Notes: generated from the letters alone by a model not told the origin. A stretch of 64,000 nt of DNA from Huiozyma naganishii CBS 8797 (GCF_000348985.1 NC_035931.1:372001-436000), one strand, 5' to 3'; counted from the stretch's first letter, positions 1 to 10,401 are shown. Translations and numbers: made by a program.

Positions 1-1
1 C

Positions 2-2065
2 AGAATCCAGATTATTAAAATCTAATTCAAGGGCATGATCCCCGAGCTTCAAAGAATAAGCTTCCCGTACGGCAACACTCACATTATCTTGATTGAATAT
101 CGGTACAACACGTATTTTCGTGTCCTCGATCTCTTTCACAAAAGTTGTGTTACAAATTTTGATCTCCAAAGAGGAGATCATAAATTCTCCAAATGCAATA
201 TCTTTCGTTTCAAGTGTACACTCTGTAGTACCAGCGGAGAGCAATACGTCTGTACTAGCAAAGTCCACTGCCTTGCCCTTCGAATCCCTTAGTTTGATTT
301 TCACGTATTCTGCTTTGATATCCTCAGGTAGACATTTACCAGTCACTTTAAGACTGATCTGATAGACGTTCGGTCTACTGAGAGTCACCAGTGCACATTT
401 CTCAACAGAAAAGATAAAATCCAAAGGGAAAAAAACAGGGTCCTCTTCCTCTTCCTTCTTGCTTCTTTTAACCGCCAGAAATTTAAGCCACCAACGTTTC
501 CTTTCATCGATATCCTTCGACAGTTTCAAAAGGTTCAAGTACGCATTGGATAGTATATTATTCACAGGAACGTGGGAGCCATTGAATTCAATGTAGGATA
601 TCTTAGTGCAATTGACCAAGGAGTCAACAAACACTTTGAGAATTTGCAACCCTATCAGGTTCCAATTAGACTCGATATAAAATTCATAACAGGAGATAAA
701 AATCGAAAGGGCATTTTCGTACTCTTTCCTTTGATAATGCAGCAGGCCTATTTCAATCGATAGCACATCAATGGTCCGTTGCCTCTTCGCTATTGGAGAA
801 GAATTAAACAACGACATGATTTCTTGATTGTACCCTATAAATCTTTTGTGGAAACTATCTTCATCTTTATACGAGTGCGAAACTTGATCAAAGATATAAT
901 CCCCCCCTGGGTACTTTTTAAATGAAAGCGAAAAAGTAGTCATACTTTGAACAGCTTGAAGGTAGCATTCCCGTTCCGCTAATAGCAAATTGCCCTTGAT
1001 TTCCGGGAGTGTTTTGAAGTTCAACGCGGTATGGTCAGGTAGTAGCAATATGACGGTATGCAATAGTGTAAATTTGAATTGTAACAGATTTTCGTCTTTG
1101 AAAAACCACCTATCAATGTTGTTGAGGAACTGACAAGTTAAATGGTGGATACGAGTAAACACTTTATCTGAGTGTTCACTGATGAACAGTACATTCAGCT
1201 CGTTGATGAAAAAGTACTTCAGATAATAAAACTTTGTCAACGCACCCTTCTCGAATAAATCACCGATCGATTCGTCCAAAGTATATTTGAGTGGAAACTC
1301 TAGTTTCCCCAATTGAAACCTCTTCGAAAATGGCAACTTTTCCCTAATGGCTTTAATTTGTAAATATGCCTCGTCAGTTAATTTGAATTTCAGAAACAGT
1401 TGTAACAGTTCCTCTCTAGCGAGTAACCTTTCTTGCACTTGTTTAGCATTGGTTAACTTGGCTAGTCTAAGCGTCAATACCCCTAACCGTTCTTTCAATA
1501 TATCCACCACTTGAACTTTAAAGTTTTGAGAAAGATGAGACCAAAATTCCTCCTTTTCTCGCGGAGACTTATACACAGACTTCAGTTCAAGCACTTGCAC
1601 ACCGGGGAAATCTTTATTGATCTTTTCCTTTATGGATACAGTTTTAAAGATATTAGTATCCGTCACAGTAGAATTGGCGTACATGAATATTATTGGCAGC
1701 ACAGGTTCCCCAATTTCTGCCTCCTCCTCCCCAACGACAGGTAACCATCTTCTTAATAGGGGCCTCACCTTCGATCTGTAGTCGTCTACCGTTAAACAGG
1801 TAACAATAATTATTTTGATAAAGGGCATTTGCTTCTTTGGAGGCTCTTTCGTATCCGTTGCCGGCACATCTGTCTCCGAGACCAGCGTTATGGGCAATCG
1901 TGGCACTGTTTTAGTGGTGCCCGTAGGGGACTTCCACCGAACATCCTCCAACGGGAATATGCTTAAAAACTCATTCTTCACAGACTCAAAGAGCGCAAAC
2001 GGATCAAAATAGCTAATGGATATCTCCTGCTGCCCTAGTTGGTCTTCAATGTGGGCCAGATCCAT
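2..2065 (-). CDS. TRS130: TRS130, TRAPPII complex subunit (N-terminal part; cut by window edge)
   Basis: The frame read leftwards from the ATG at 2065 (protein begins MDLAHIEDQL) stays open without a stop to the window edge, giving about 688 residues of the N-terminal part; the C-terminus lies off the left end. Trs130 (TRAPPC10 family) is a large subunit of the TRAPPII complex, an exchange factor for the Rab GTPases Ypt31/32 at the late Golgi. The S. cerevisiae protein is about 1100 residues, so roughly 60 percent is visible. I see no membrane segment. The assignment rests mainly on position: in S. cerevisiae YMR218C (TRS130) is divergent from YMR219W (ESC1), which is the arrangement here. 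The 243-bp gap to ESC1 must hold both promoters. Confidence 0.85.
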   Translation of the reverse strand, partial: MDLAHIEDQLGQQEISISYFDPFALFESVKNEFLSIFPLEDVRWKSPTGTTKTVPRLPITLVSETDVPATDTKEPPKKQMPFIKIIIVTCLTVDDYRSKVRPLLRRWLPVVGEEEAEIGEPVLPIIFMYANSTVTDTNIFKTVSIKEKINKDFPGVQVLELKSVYKSPREKEEFWSHLSQNFKVQVVDILKERLGVLTLRLAKLTNAKQVQERLLAREELLQLFLKFKLTDEAYLQIKAIREKLPFSKRFQLGKLEFPLKYTLDESIGDLFEKGALTKFYYLKYFFINELNVLFISEHSDKVFTRIHHLTCQFLNNIDRWFFKDENLLQFKFTLLHTVILLLPDHTALNFKTLPEIKGNLLLAERECYLQAVQSMTTFSLSFKKYPGGDYIFDQVSHSYKDEDSFHKRFIGYNQEIMSLFNSSPIAKRQRTIDVLSIEIGLLHYQRKEYENALSIFISCYEFYIESNWNLIGLQILKVFVDSLVNCTKISYIEFNGSHVPVNNILSNAYLNLLKLSKDIDERKRWWLKFLAVKRSKKEEEEDPVFFPLDFIFSVEKCALVTLSRPNVYQISLKVTGKCLPEDIKAEYVKIKLRDSKGKAVDFASTDVLLSAGTTECTLETKDIAFGEFMISSLEIKICNTTFVKEIEDTKIRVVPIFNQDNVSVAVREAYSLKLGDHALELDFNNLDS

Positions 2066-2308
2066 GTGATTTCGGCGTTTGGAGGGCTTTGTTTGGTGAT
2101 TTCTCGTACCGCTAACGCCTGTGGGGGTCCATAGATGGGTTAAAATGGAAAAAACGACCAAAAAATGAAAACATTGCGAAAATGAAATATAAACGTCAAC
2201 ACATGCCTTGACGATGCATTATTATTGAAGACTAGCGAACTAAAACGACTTCAAAGTGTTTATTAGAGGAGGATAATCACGATTTGAGTATTCTCCTGGT
2301 GTGCTAGA

Positions 2309-5300
2309 ATGACTGGTGAGGATCGGCAAAAACGGCTTACTACCCCTAGCAGGAACCTCACTCCCTTTGCGTCGCTGTTGAAGGGTAAGAGGAGGAGAGG
2401 TAATTCGCGAGATATAAATGGGAGCTTACAACGGGAAGTTGCTGTACCGTCTCCATTCCGAAGTGGGTTTAGAGTCTCAAAACCTGAGTTAAACAGGCTA
2501 CAAAATAAAGGAAGCTCTGAGCATGATGCTTCAAAGACGAGCGAGTGGTTGCAGTCATTGATCAAACGTGGGAAGTCGATTCTTTCTGATATAAAGAAAG
2601 AGGAGGATCAGTTGGCATCACAGTTGGAGGATGATTTGAGAGATTCGCAGTTGGAAGACTCATTTGTGGAAGCGGTCCTAAACAAGCCATTACTACCCGC
2701 AAGAAAGGTATCTTTTCAGGGTAAAGATACATCTTTCAAAGATTCCAATATTCTTGAAAGGACGAGTGATTCTGATAGAGTATCGTTTGATGATATTGCT
2801 GATAATGTCGATAGACTCGAAGAACCCAACCAGTATAGACTTTCCGAAATTGCCGTTGATAATATTTCGAGGGAGTTACCATTAGAGCATGAGGACTCAG
2901 AAGGATCACTGATCATACTTTCCGATGAAGAGTCTGAGAAGGATGGAAACTCCTCACAAGGCTCTGAAAGTGAAGAAAACCCTTCAATGTCGCATTCTCA
3001 AGAAGATGAAGATGACATTTTAAGCGGAGAGGACAGTTCATCAAGTGCCGACCCATTGGGCAATGGAGAGTATTATTATTCACAACCCAAAACTACTCAA
3101 CAAGTTTTGAGTCATCAATTAAAGTATAACTCAGTGCCAGAAAGGCATGTAACTTTTGACTCCCTATTGCAGCAATCGGAGTACGACGTTAATCATAATG
3201 AAGATAACAACCATCCAGATAATTCAAGTGAGGAATCTGAATCCGAGTATTCTTCTGAAGAAAGAGCTGTCGAAGAAGCCAATGAACAAGAAAATGAAGA
3301 ATCATATGAGGAAAATGAAAACAACTCTTTGAATTATGGCGCTGGTGAAACAATTGATTTCGCCAAGTTGATGAAACCGCGCTATCCTGATATATCCCGT
3401 ATGATGCAATCCGTTCACCCAGAAAATCAAAACGATGGTGCAACTCAGAATCTAGATACGTCACCTGAAGAGCACACATACACTGCTTCTGAATGGGGAA
3501 ATGCTGTACATCCGGTAGAAAATGAGACCGAAAACAAAACTAATGACGGGTTTGACATCTCATCTGAGACCGGTTCTCTTGAAGCTTACGAAATCACCAG
3601 TGATATCGAGGACACTGGTCCAAAAATTGACAATACAGAAATCCAGCAAATGCATGAGAAAGTTACAAACTCTGTTTCTGACGACCATGGAGACACTGTA
3701 CCTATCCCTTTGAACGACTCAGATAACGAAACACGACAGTATGTCGAAGAACAAAGTCATGAAGAAGAAGCAAATAGCGTTGAGCATTCCGGCGAATCAC
3801 CTGATATTGATTTTGCTGCGATTGCAAGTCAAGCACTTTTGACTTCCAGTGAGCAACTAATACACGATAAAGGTTACAGTATATCGGTCTCGCCCGAGGA
3901 TGGATTGACGGATACGTCGATACCCTTAACTACCGAAAAGGGTATACCTCCTCCAGAAATATCCCCTAATTCGCAAAAAATTTCTTCAGCAAAGACAACT
4001 TCTGCTTCGACAGCTGACGTTCATGAATTTTCAGAAGAAGCGGACGCCGATGACACAATGGCATCGCTTAATGATACCACGCTTTTTTATTCGTTTAATG
4101 AAGAATCAGAGAACGCGGTCATAGAGAAAAGTGATGTTGAGCAATCTAGACCTAGTTCACGTTACGAAATTCATGTTGGAACTTCCCCTTACAGTGACTC
4201 TTCATGTGAAAATAACTCCCACATTTTCAACCAAACTCATAAATATGTTTCGCCATTTGATGAAGACCCATTTGAGGTTCTTAATGATGCAACAAATTTA
4301 AAGGCATATTTAGATGAACCCATAAACGCTTATGAGTCTCACAAAGGTTCAGTTGAAGAAAATGTCAGTTATGGCGAAACCGATGACAAAAAGGAATCAG
4401 GCATACCTCTCTCTGCTTCGACTCATTCCGATGCAAATACGGCTGATCAACAAGTTGGTTCATTTACTAAAGATAGTGGATCTGTTGAGGATTTGTACCT
4501 CGAGACAGAAGAAGAACGTGCACAGCTCCCACCAACATCTACGTCTAGTCATGAGGATATACCTATTACAAATTCTGATTTGAATGAAACAGGAAGACAA
4601 ACAGATTTGACTCAAAGTGAACTTGAAGATGATGCTTCGCTTTACGTAAGCGCTATTCAGCCCGAGTCTGAATCCGGTGTTGAAACCACGTTACATTTTG
4701 TTAAAGAAGATTTGGACTCTGATTTTGATGAATATCTTGATAAAGGTAATACTATCGGAAATATGTCCAATGAACTTGAAACTCAAGGAACTACCAACGA
4801 GGATTCAAAACCAAACACTACCACTGTCACACAACCAGAAGATGATCAACTTTACTCACAACCAGCACGCAAATTGGTAAATATTGAGCACTCTCTTCTG
4901 CCTGATGCACCTGCACGACAATTTTTGAGCGAGGAAAATGCTAGTGACCCTTCATTTGAACCGAATGTATCATCACATTTGATAAATTTGGAACCTGACA
5001 CATCAGAAGGAAATAATTGCTCATCACCTCTCAACATTGTACATCACTTGGCTGCTGAACAGATGGAAAGTGCTGTGAACCCAGAATACCCTGCAGAAGA
5101 ATCTCGTGTGGCGTACACTATAAATGAAGGTGAGATGAAAGAAACCGATTCACTCAAACGAAAGGAACGAATTGATGGAAGCGGTGATGAAGAAAATATA
5201 GTTCTTGAAAATGTATCATATGAAGCCCAAAATTCAGAACCTATTTCCAAAATTCAACGTAGCCCACAGTCTGACAACGAGAAGGATGAAGCACGGACTG

Positions 5301-7978
5301 AACTGGATGTGCCTTCTGGAAACGTATTATATGACCAAAATAATATAGTTGCCAAAAGAACCACTATATCTGGAGATCGTGATGATATTGCCAGTGCCGT
5401 TTTAACTGTAAACAATTTTGATAGAAGCTCGTCGCTTGAACACGACCAATCTAGTCAAGAGAACATACTCGATAGAATGAATGATTACGAAAAAGAGGTG
5501 GATTGTGATTATAAGGACGATCCGCTGAACGACGAGTCGCCCGAAAGTTCCGACGATGCCGTGTTAAATGCTACAGATCAAGAGGGAAATGATCGCGCTA
5601 GCGAATATCATCCAATCTCAGGTTTTTTTGATAATTTAGTATCGGTTGAGAAGGCAATTGACGAAGAATATGTCCAGGCTCCATTACACGATGAAAATAA
5701 TGATGATTCGAAACATGAAGTTCCAGGGAGAGAACTGCCCTCATATGACGGTGATGCATCGAATAGTAAGACACCTGAAATATTGAGTTTCGAAGCTGGG
5801 TCAAGCTCGGAAGCGAAATCCGGCTATTCGCTTGATCAGATTAATAAATTCGAAGATAATGAGGCGTTTCAGGTTGAAGCAAGTCCCGGCCCAGATACCT
5901 CGTTGCCCAAAACATCCAATGAAAAAAACGCTAATCTGGATAAAGTGTTAACGAACAGTTTTGTAAAACCGGTATCGGTTGGATATGAACAACCGCTAGA
6001 TATCAGTAAGGGAAGCACATTAGAGAAAGATGGAGAAGTTGGAAAGGATTTGCAGCCTGATGAATCTGCTAACTCAAATGCAAAGAGTGTAGCAGGGAAA
6101 GGGTTGCTATTTTCTGCAGTTGGGGCTGTCGTGTCCATTGCAAGGAACATACATGGTATTATCAATGTTGCTGAGGAGTTTGTTGACAGGAGAGATATTT
6201 CAGATAGCGAAAGCCAGTCTTCTGATGGCATACTACGCTATAACGAAGATGGGATGAATATGAATGAAACCATAATATCTGATAATAAAGAAAGCAGAGA
6301 GGCAGAACTGGTCGTTTCATCTAGTAATGAGAACTCAGATAGTAAGTTGGACAAGGAAGTTCCTCAGCAGGATACAGAAATAAAGATTCCGGAAAACAAC
6401 GGTGTTATAAATTTATCTGATCACCCAGAAGAAGATTGCCAGAATGGCCAAGATAACATTGTTATACAAGAGAACGCAACAGAAGGACCACTAACTGTAT
6501 CACAGGAAGAGCCTAACATTGAGAGTGGGGATAATTGTCAGCAAGATCTTGAACTACCTACAGATGCTCAACAAATGTCAGAGGTCAATGTCGATAAAAT
6601 AGATGGGAAAACTTTAGTTGCTTCTGGATCGAATGAAGTAAGATCGATTATGCTTAATGAGGAACTCGAAGTGAACCCAGTTACAATACCATCTGACCAG
6701 CCAAAGCGCCCTGATAGAAATATTCTGTTGGGCGATTTGTGTAATATCAAAAATCTAGCGCATAACATTGAGAATGAACAATTTCAGATCCGTCAGGATA
6801 AATATAGAGATGATTTACTGTTTAGTCAAAAAACAGATACCGCATTTATCCACCCAATCCAAGAAGATAGCGAATTGAGTTTGGATCTTGGTACCAAAGT
6901 AATTAGCGACACGACGTACTCTGGATTAGAAAGCAGTGAATTCAGTACTTCAACGAAAACTTTCAATCGTAAAGAGGTTGTAGACAAAAGCGACAGAAAT
7001 ACATCAGACTTAGACCACCATCAAATTTTTGGTGTTTCATCTTCTACACCTCCTCCATATATGGAAGTGGACACCAGCACAAAAGAGTTAGATACTTTGA
7101 AGACTGAAGGAGGAGCAGAACCTGGTTCCGACATTGATGTTTTAGTTAGGGAACCTTCTGGGGATAATTCGGCTGAAAGCGTCTCAGTGCAAGTGGTTTC
7201 ACAAACAGAAGATGATGCATCTGTTTCGGTAGAGAAAGCTCGTCCCGTTCCTCCATTAAACCTTGAGCCTGTCGAAGAACAACGAGAGGAGTCAGAAGCT
7301 TCTGCGCTTTCAAATGATGTAGTTGTGCCAGTTATTGATAAATCTGAGGAATCAGAAAGTGTTGAACCAGTTCAGGTCCCAGTTGAAATAGTGGAGCCTG
7401 TTGTAGAACACTCGGATGCTAAAGGAGGTGAATCGAACCATTTGGATGAATTGAACAATGTAATTTCCACCGAAGCGACCGAAGGGGTTTATGAAGAAGG
7501 TGATCTTGGAGCTCTCCAGCCGGATACCGGTAATGTGCCCTCTGAAGATGTTATACCTAGAGAAAGTGATGAACCATCTGAAAAACTGAATGTAGAAGAT
7601 GAAGATGTCGAAGGTAGCAATGAGATTCCATCAGATGGGCAAGAGGATAAATCCTTAAATCCTGAATCTCCTGTAAAAGAAGAAGTTGAAGGGGAGGATG
7701 ACATTACGAGTAAAGGGCATGCTCCTCCAGCAGATGATGAAGAAGCTCCCGTGGAAAAGAAGTCACCTTCTAAGAAGCCGAAGCGAGCACCCAAGAAGAA
7801 GAATTTAAGAAAACTGAGAAAGAGGAAGCAGCGGATCGATGAGGACTCTACTCCAGCGCAACCACGCTCGAAAAGAGCTAAGGCAACGCCAAAGACTACC
7901 AAACAGAAACTTGTCGCCAAGAATACACGCAGTGCCAAACTCGCAAAGAAAAGGAAACCGTCTCAGGATAAAGACTGA
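2309..7978 (+). CDS. ESC1: ESC1, nuclear-periphery silencing anchor protein
   Basis: An 1889-residue acidic, Ser/Glu/Asp-rich, low-complexity protein with no enzyme domain. In S. cerevisiae Esc1 (about 1660 residues) sits at the inner nuclear envelope, binds Sir4 and anchors silent chromatin and telomeres. What is visible: many short acidic clusters; one clearly hydrophobic stretch at about residues 1262-1290 (AGKGLLFSAVGAVVSIA and following), unlike the rest of the chain; a Val/Pro/Glu-rich stretch near residues 1680-1710; and a strongly basic Lys/Arg tail over the last 75 or so residues, including KKxPKK-like clusters. Such proteins diverge fast, so the call rests on size, composition and position between TRS130 and ERG8 as in S. 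cerevisiae. The start at 2309 is the first ATG and gives an N-terminus rich in Arg/Lys. Confidence 0.85.
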   Translation: MTGEDRQKRLTTPSRNLTPFASLLKGKRRRGNSRDINGSLQREVAVPSPFRSGFRVSKPELNRLQNKGSSEHDASKTSEWLQSLIKRGKSILSDIKKEEDQLASQLEDDLRDSQLEDSFVEAVLNKPLLPARKVSFQGKDTSFKDSNILERTSDSDRVSFDDIADNVDRLEEPNQYRLSEIAVDNISRELPLEHEDSEGSLIILSDEESEKDGNSSQGSESEENPSMSHSQEDEDDILSGEDSSSSADPLGNGEYYYSQPKTTQQVLSHQLKYNSVPERHVTFDSLLQQSEYDVNHNEDNNHPDNSSEESESEYSSEERAVEEANEQENEESYEENENNSLNYGAGETIDFAKLMKPRYPDISRMMQSVHPENQNDGATQNLDTSPEEHTYTASEWGNAVHPVENETENKTNDGFDISSETGSLEAYEITSDIEDTGPKIDNTEIQQMHEKVTNSVSDDHGDTVPIPLNDSDNETRQYVEEQSHEEEANSVEHSGESPDIDFAAIASQALLTSSEQLIHDKGYSISVSPEDGLTDTSIPLTTEKGIPPPEISPNSQKISSAKTTSASTADVHEFSEEADADDTMASLNDTTLFYSFNEESENAVIEKSDVEQSRPSSRYEIHVGTSPYSDSSCENNSHIFNQTHKYVSPFDEDPFEVLNDATNLKAYLDEPINAYESHKGSVEENVSYGETDDKKESGIPLSASTHSDANTADQQVGSFTKDSGSVEDLYLETEEERAQLPPTSTSSHEDIPITNSDLNETGRQTDLTQSELEDDASLYVSAIQPESESGVETTLHFVKEDLDSDFDEYLDKGNTIGNMSNELETQGTTNEDSKPNTTTVTQPEDDQLYSQPARKLVNIEHSLLPDAPARQFLSEENASDPSFEPNVSSHLINLEPDTSEGNNCSSPLNIVHHLAAEQMESAVNPEYPAEESRVAYTINEGEMKETDSLKRKERIDGSGDEENIVLENVSYEAQNSEPISKIQRSPQSDNEKDEARTELDVPSGNVLYDQNNIVAKRTTISGDRDDIASAVLTVNNFDRSSSLEHDQSSQENILDRMNDYEKEVDCDYKDDPLNDESPESSDDAVLNATDQEGNDRASEYHPISGFFDNLVSVEKAIDEEYVQAPLHDENNDDSKHEVPGRELPSYDGDASNSKTPEILSFEAGSSSEAKSGYSLDQINKFEDNEAFQVEASPGPDTSLPKTSNEKNANLDKVLTNSFVKPVSVGYEQPLDISKGSTLEKDGEVGKDLQPDESANSNAKSVAGKGLLFSAVGAVVSIARNIHGIINVAEEFVDRRDISDSESQSSDGILRYNEDGMNMNETIISDNKESREAELVVSSSNENSDSKLDKEVPQQDTEIKIPENNGVINLSDHPEEDCQNGQDNIVIQENATEGPLTVSQEEPNIESGDNCQQDLELPTDAQQMSEVNVDKIDGKTLVASGSNEVRSIMLNEELEVNPVTIPSDQPKRPDRNILLGDLCNIKNLAHNIENEQFQIRQDKYRDDLLFSQKTDTAFIHPIQEDSELSLDLGTKVISDTTYSGLESSEFSTSTKTFNRKEVVDKSDRNTSDLDHHQIFGVSSSTPPPYMEVDTSTKELDTLKTEGGAEPGSDIDVLVREPSGDNSAESVSVQVVSQTEDDASVSVEKARPVPPLNLEPVEEQREESEASALSNDVVVPVIDKSEESESVEPVQVPVEIVEPVVEHSDAKGGESNHLDELNNVISTEATEGVYEEGDLGALQPDTGNVPSEDVIPRESDEPSEKLNVEDEDVEGSNEIPSDGQEDKSLNPESPVKEEVEGEDDITSKGHAPPADDEEAPVEKKSPSKKPKRAPKKKNLRKLRKRKQRIDEDSTPAQPRSKRAKATPKTTKQKLVAKNTRSAKLAKKRKPSQDKD

Positions 7979-8032
7979 CCTCTGGATGCGCACTGATGGT
8001 CTTAGTTTATCGCTTGTAAGCAGTTTTTACGT

Positions 8033-8038
8033 CACGTG
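8033..8038. promoter_or_regulatory. CACGTG E-box upstream of ERG8
   Basis: The palindrome CACGTG, in the longer context GTCACGTG, lies 133 bp before the ERG8 ATG. It is the core bound by Cbf1- or Pho4-type bHLH factors in yeasts. Whether it acts here is inference. The same core also occurs in the gaps upstream of the YMR226C orthologue, between TAT1 and DET1, and upstream of RDH54. Confidence 0.4.
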
Positions 8039-8170
8039 TAATATTATAATACTTCTTTAAATTGAACAATTTGAGATCTTCTTGTACAAATTTGACAGAT
8101 TTGACAGGCTTGACACGTCTCGGTTTTGGTGTACAAGTATCCTACGTAAGCAACGTTGTATAGATTGAAC

Positions 8171-9538
8171 ATGTCTGCCAAGGAGGTGAGAGCATTTAGT
8201 GCACCTGGTAAGGCGCTTATTGCTGGTGGGTATCTAGTTTTGAATGCAGAATACAAATCTTTTGTTGTAGCGCTTTCAGCGCGTATGCACGCGATGGTTT
8301 CCTGTCAACAGAGGCCCGACATAGAAGGCGTGTATGTCAAGGTTACAAGCACCCAATTCAACGATGATGAATGGAATTATAGACTGAAAAAGAAGAATGG
8401 GTACGTCCCGCTGGAAATCAACGATCTCACGAACCCATTTGTTGAACAAGTTATCTTTAACGTATTCAATTACTTTTTCCCGGAGGAGGTTCCGTTCAAT
8501 TATATCGTCATCCAGACGTTTTCAGATGCAGAATATCACTCCGCAGAAGGTACGGTTCAAAAGGTTAACGAGTTCAAAGAATTCAACTTCCATAAGAAAG
8601 ATATTCAAGACGTACCGAAAACAGGGCTGGGATCATCAGCCAGTTTAACCACGGTTCTGACCACATGTCTGTGCGCAAACTTGATGGCCGATTTGGATGT
8701 TAAGAACCAAGACCATTTACACATGATCCATAATCTTGCACAAGTGGCGCATTGCCAAGCTCAAGGTAAAATCGGTAGTGGGTTTGATATTGCAGCTGCC
8801 ACGTACGGCTCAATCGTATACAGGAGATTTCCTCCCGCACTCATTGCCGATCTACCCACCATGGATTTGGTATACGTTCGTCAGTATCATAACGCCTTGA
8901 AAGGATTGATTGATAGAGCTGATTGGAATATATTTGTTCAAGGGATCACATTGCCTCCTGGATTGAAATTGGTAATGGGGGACGTTCGTTCAGGGTCATC
9001 TACTGTGAAATTGGTTGCCACGGTGCAGAAATGGTACGACAATAACTTACCAAGAAGTTTTGACGTCTTCGAGGAAATCAACAAGTGCAATAATAGAGTC
9101 ATTGATTCTGTAACCCAACTAACTGAACTGAGCAGTACAGACCCGGAGCGGTATAATAGTATTCTGGCTAGCATAAATTTGTCTCCAAAAGCTGATCAGA
9201 AATCCATACCAGAGATTACAGAACTTGAACACGCAGTTTTGAAGATCAGAGAACTCTTCAGAGCAATTACTAAGGAATCAGGGGCCGATATTGAACCAGA
9301 AACCCAAACTACACTGTTAGACAAGTGTCTTAAGTTCCCTGGTGTTATTTCCGGTGTTGTTCCAGGTGCTGGAGGTCATGATGCTATCGCCCTTTTGACC
9401 ACAGAAGGTACAGACATGGCTGAGTTAACCAAGGGAAATCCTGATTTTGAAGCAGTTTCGTGGTTGAAAGTTACGCAAGCAAAAACAGGTGTCAGAGAGG
9501 AAGATCCTCGTCATTACGAGAATCTTCATTTAAAGTAA
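8171..9538 (+). CDS. ERG8: ERG8, phosphomevalonate kinase
   Basis: A 455-residue GHMP-family kinase. It phosphorylates 5-phosphomevalonate to 5-diphosphomevalonate with ATP in the cytosolic mevalonate pathway that feeds ergosterol, haem A, dolichol and prenylated proteins. The N-terminus (FSAPGKALIAGGYLVLN) is the family's opening substrate-binding strand. The Gly/Ser-rich phosphate loop TGLGSSASLTT lies near residues 150-160, and the C-terminal GHMP motif GVVPGAGGHDAIALL near residues 395-410. The length matches the S. cerevisiae enzyme (451). The ATG at 8171 (MSAKEVRAFSAPGK) is chosen because the upstream extension opens with TTG rather than ATG and the conserved protein begins here. It lies 192 bp after the ESC1 stop on the same strand, as in S. 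cerevisiae. Confidence 0.98.
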   Translation: MSAKEVRAFSAPGKALIAGGYLVLNAEYKSFVVALSARMHAMVSCQQRPDIEGVYVKVTSTQFNDDEWNYRLKKKNGYVPLEINDLTNPFVEQVIFNVFNYFFPEEVPFNYIVIQTFSDAEYHSAEGTVQKVNEFKEFNFHKKDIQDVPKTGLGSSASLTTVLTTCLCANLMADLDVKNQDHLHMIHNLAQVAHCQAQGKIGSGFDIAAATYGSIVYRRFPPALIADLPTMDLVYVRQYHNALKGLIDRADWNIFVQGITLPPGLKLVMGDVRSGSSTVKLVATVQKWYDNNLPRSFDVFEEINKCNNRVIDSVTQLTELSSTDPERYNSILASINLSPKADQKSIPEITELEHAVLKIRELFRAITKESGADIEPETQTTLLDKCLKFPGVISGVVPGAGGHDAIALLTTEGTDMAELTKGNPDFEAVSWLKVTQAKTGVREEDPRHYENLHLK

Positions 9539-9714
9539 TCGGTCGATTGTCCACAAATGAAAAGACACTTTTGTACAATAAATTTTTGCGTGTATAATAT
9601 ATACTTGTGTGTATGGTATAACCCGTGAGATTATTATTGAGATGCTACATTATTTCGGAATATTAATTTAGAAGCTTTCAATCGAGAAGTTCCTTGGAGA
9701 CGGTTGGCATTTCC

Positions 9715-10401
9715 TCATGGAAATTTTGACAGCCAAGATTCAATTTTATGGTTTTTCAAAAGTATTTTTACTGGGATGACGGGGTGTGTGATATAGTGGG
9801 ACTTGGGGTCCTCTGGTTGTTTGAACCTATCTTTAACACGAAGCTTCCAATCAGACATTCTATTCGGTTTCCTTACTTTGGGGACAATCTGTTCAGGAAT
9901 AAGTCTTATGTTGTATGGGGAAACTTTTTTAGTGGGAATAGGTTTTACCGCAAGTTTGGCTTGTACTCGGTTATTCATCAGTCTAGATGACCTTCTTTTA
10001 TCAGAAATTCGTGGTCTTCCGACGCGTTTCCGTGGTTGCCTCCATTTTGAGGTCGTGGTGCGGGAGGGAGTGTAATCGGAATCCTGCCCAGTTTGATCAT
10101 TACAAATAGCCTCACTTTCAGTCTCGCTCTCACTTACTGAAGACACTGGCAATGATTGTAGTTCTACACTTCTACCTTGGGGCAAAGTTAGATATTCATG
10201 TTTGTGTCGATCGAAGTACACTTTGTATGGTTCTGGTTCAATCGTTTCGACCTTTTTGGACAAATCATTAATCTTCTGATCTAAAACACCTAACTCCAGC
10301 TCCACTTCATACAATCCAAACAGAAAATAACTGGAGTTGTCACCTAACTGAAAGGGAGGGTTTTCAGGTCTGATTTGACATAGAGATGAATGCATGCTCA
10401 T
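9715..10401 (-). CDS. Unrecognised basic protein with coiled-coil N-terminus and an AT-hook-like motif
   Basis: A 228-residue frame starting at the ATG at 10401 (MSMHSSLCQI); the longer frame opens with GTG. I do not recognise it. In order: a short N-terminal region; a heptad-like Leu/Ile/Val helix of about 25 residues (ELELGVLDQKINDLSKKV); a Ser/Glu/Asp-rich acidic linker (SSVSESETESEA); a basic stretch with KRVGRPRI, which resembles the GRP core of an AT-hook; and a C-terminal half rich in Lys/Arg/Pro/Ile. There is no signal peptide or membrane segment. It is divergent from GRX8 with 127 bp between start codons and convergent with ERG8 (176-bp gap). S. cerevisiae has no gene here. The layout suggests a small chromatin or DNA-associated protein, but that is inference. 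The frame is clean and the composition protein-like, so I think it is a real gene. Confidence 0.7.
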   Translation of the reverse strand: MSMHSSLCQIRPENPPFQLGDNSSYFLFGLYEVELELGVLDQKINDLSKKVETIEPEPYKVYFDRHKHEYLTLPQGRSVELQSLPVSSVSESETESEAICNDQTGQDSDYTPSRTTTSKWRQPRKRVGRPRISDKRRSSRLMNNRVQAKLAVKPIPTKKVSPYNIRLIPEQIVPKVRKPNRMSDWKLRVKDRFKQPEDPKSHYITHPVIPVKILLKNHKIESWLSKFP

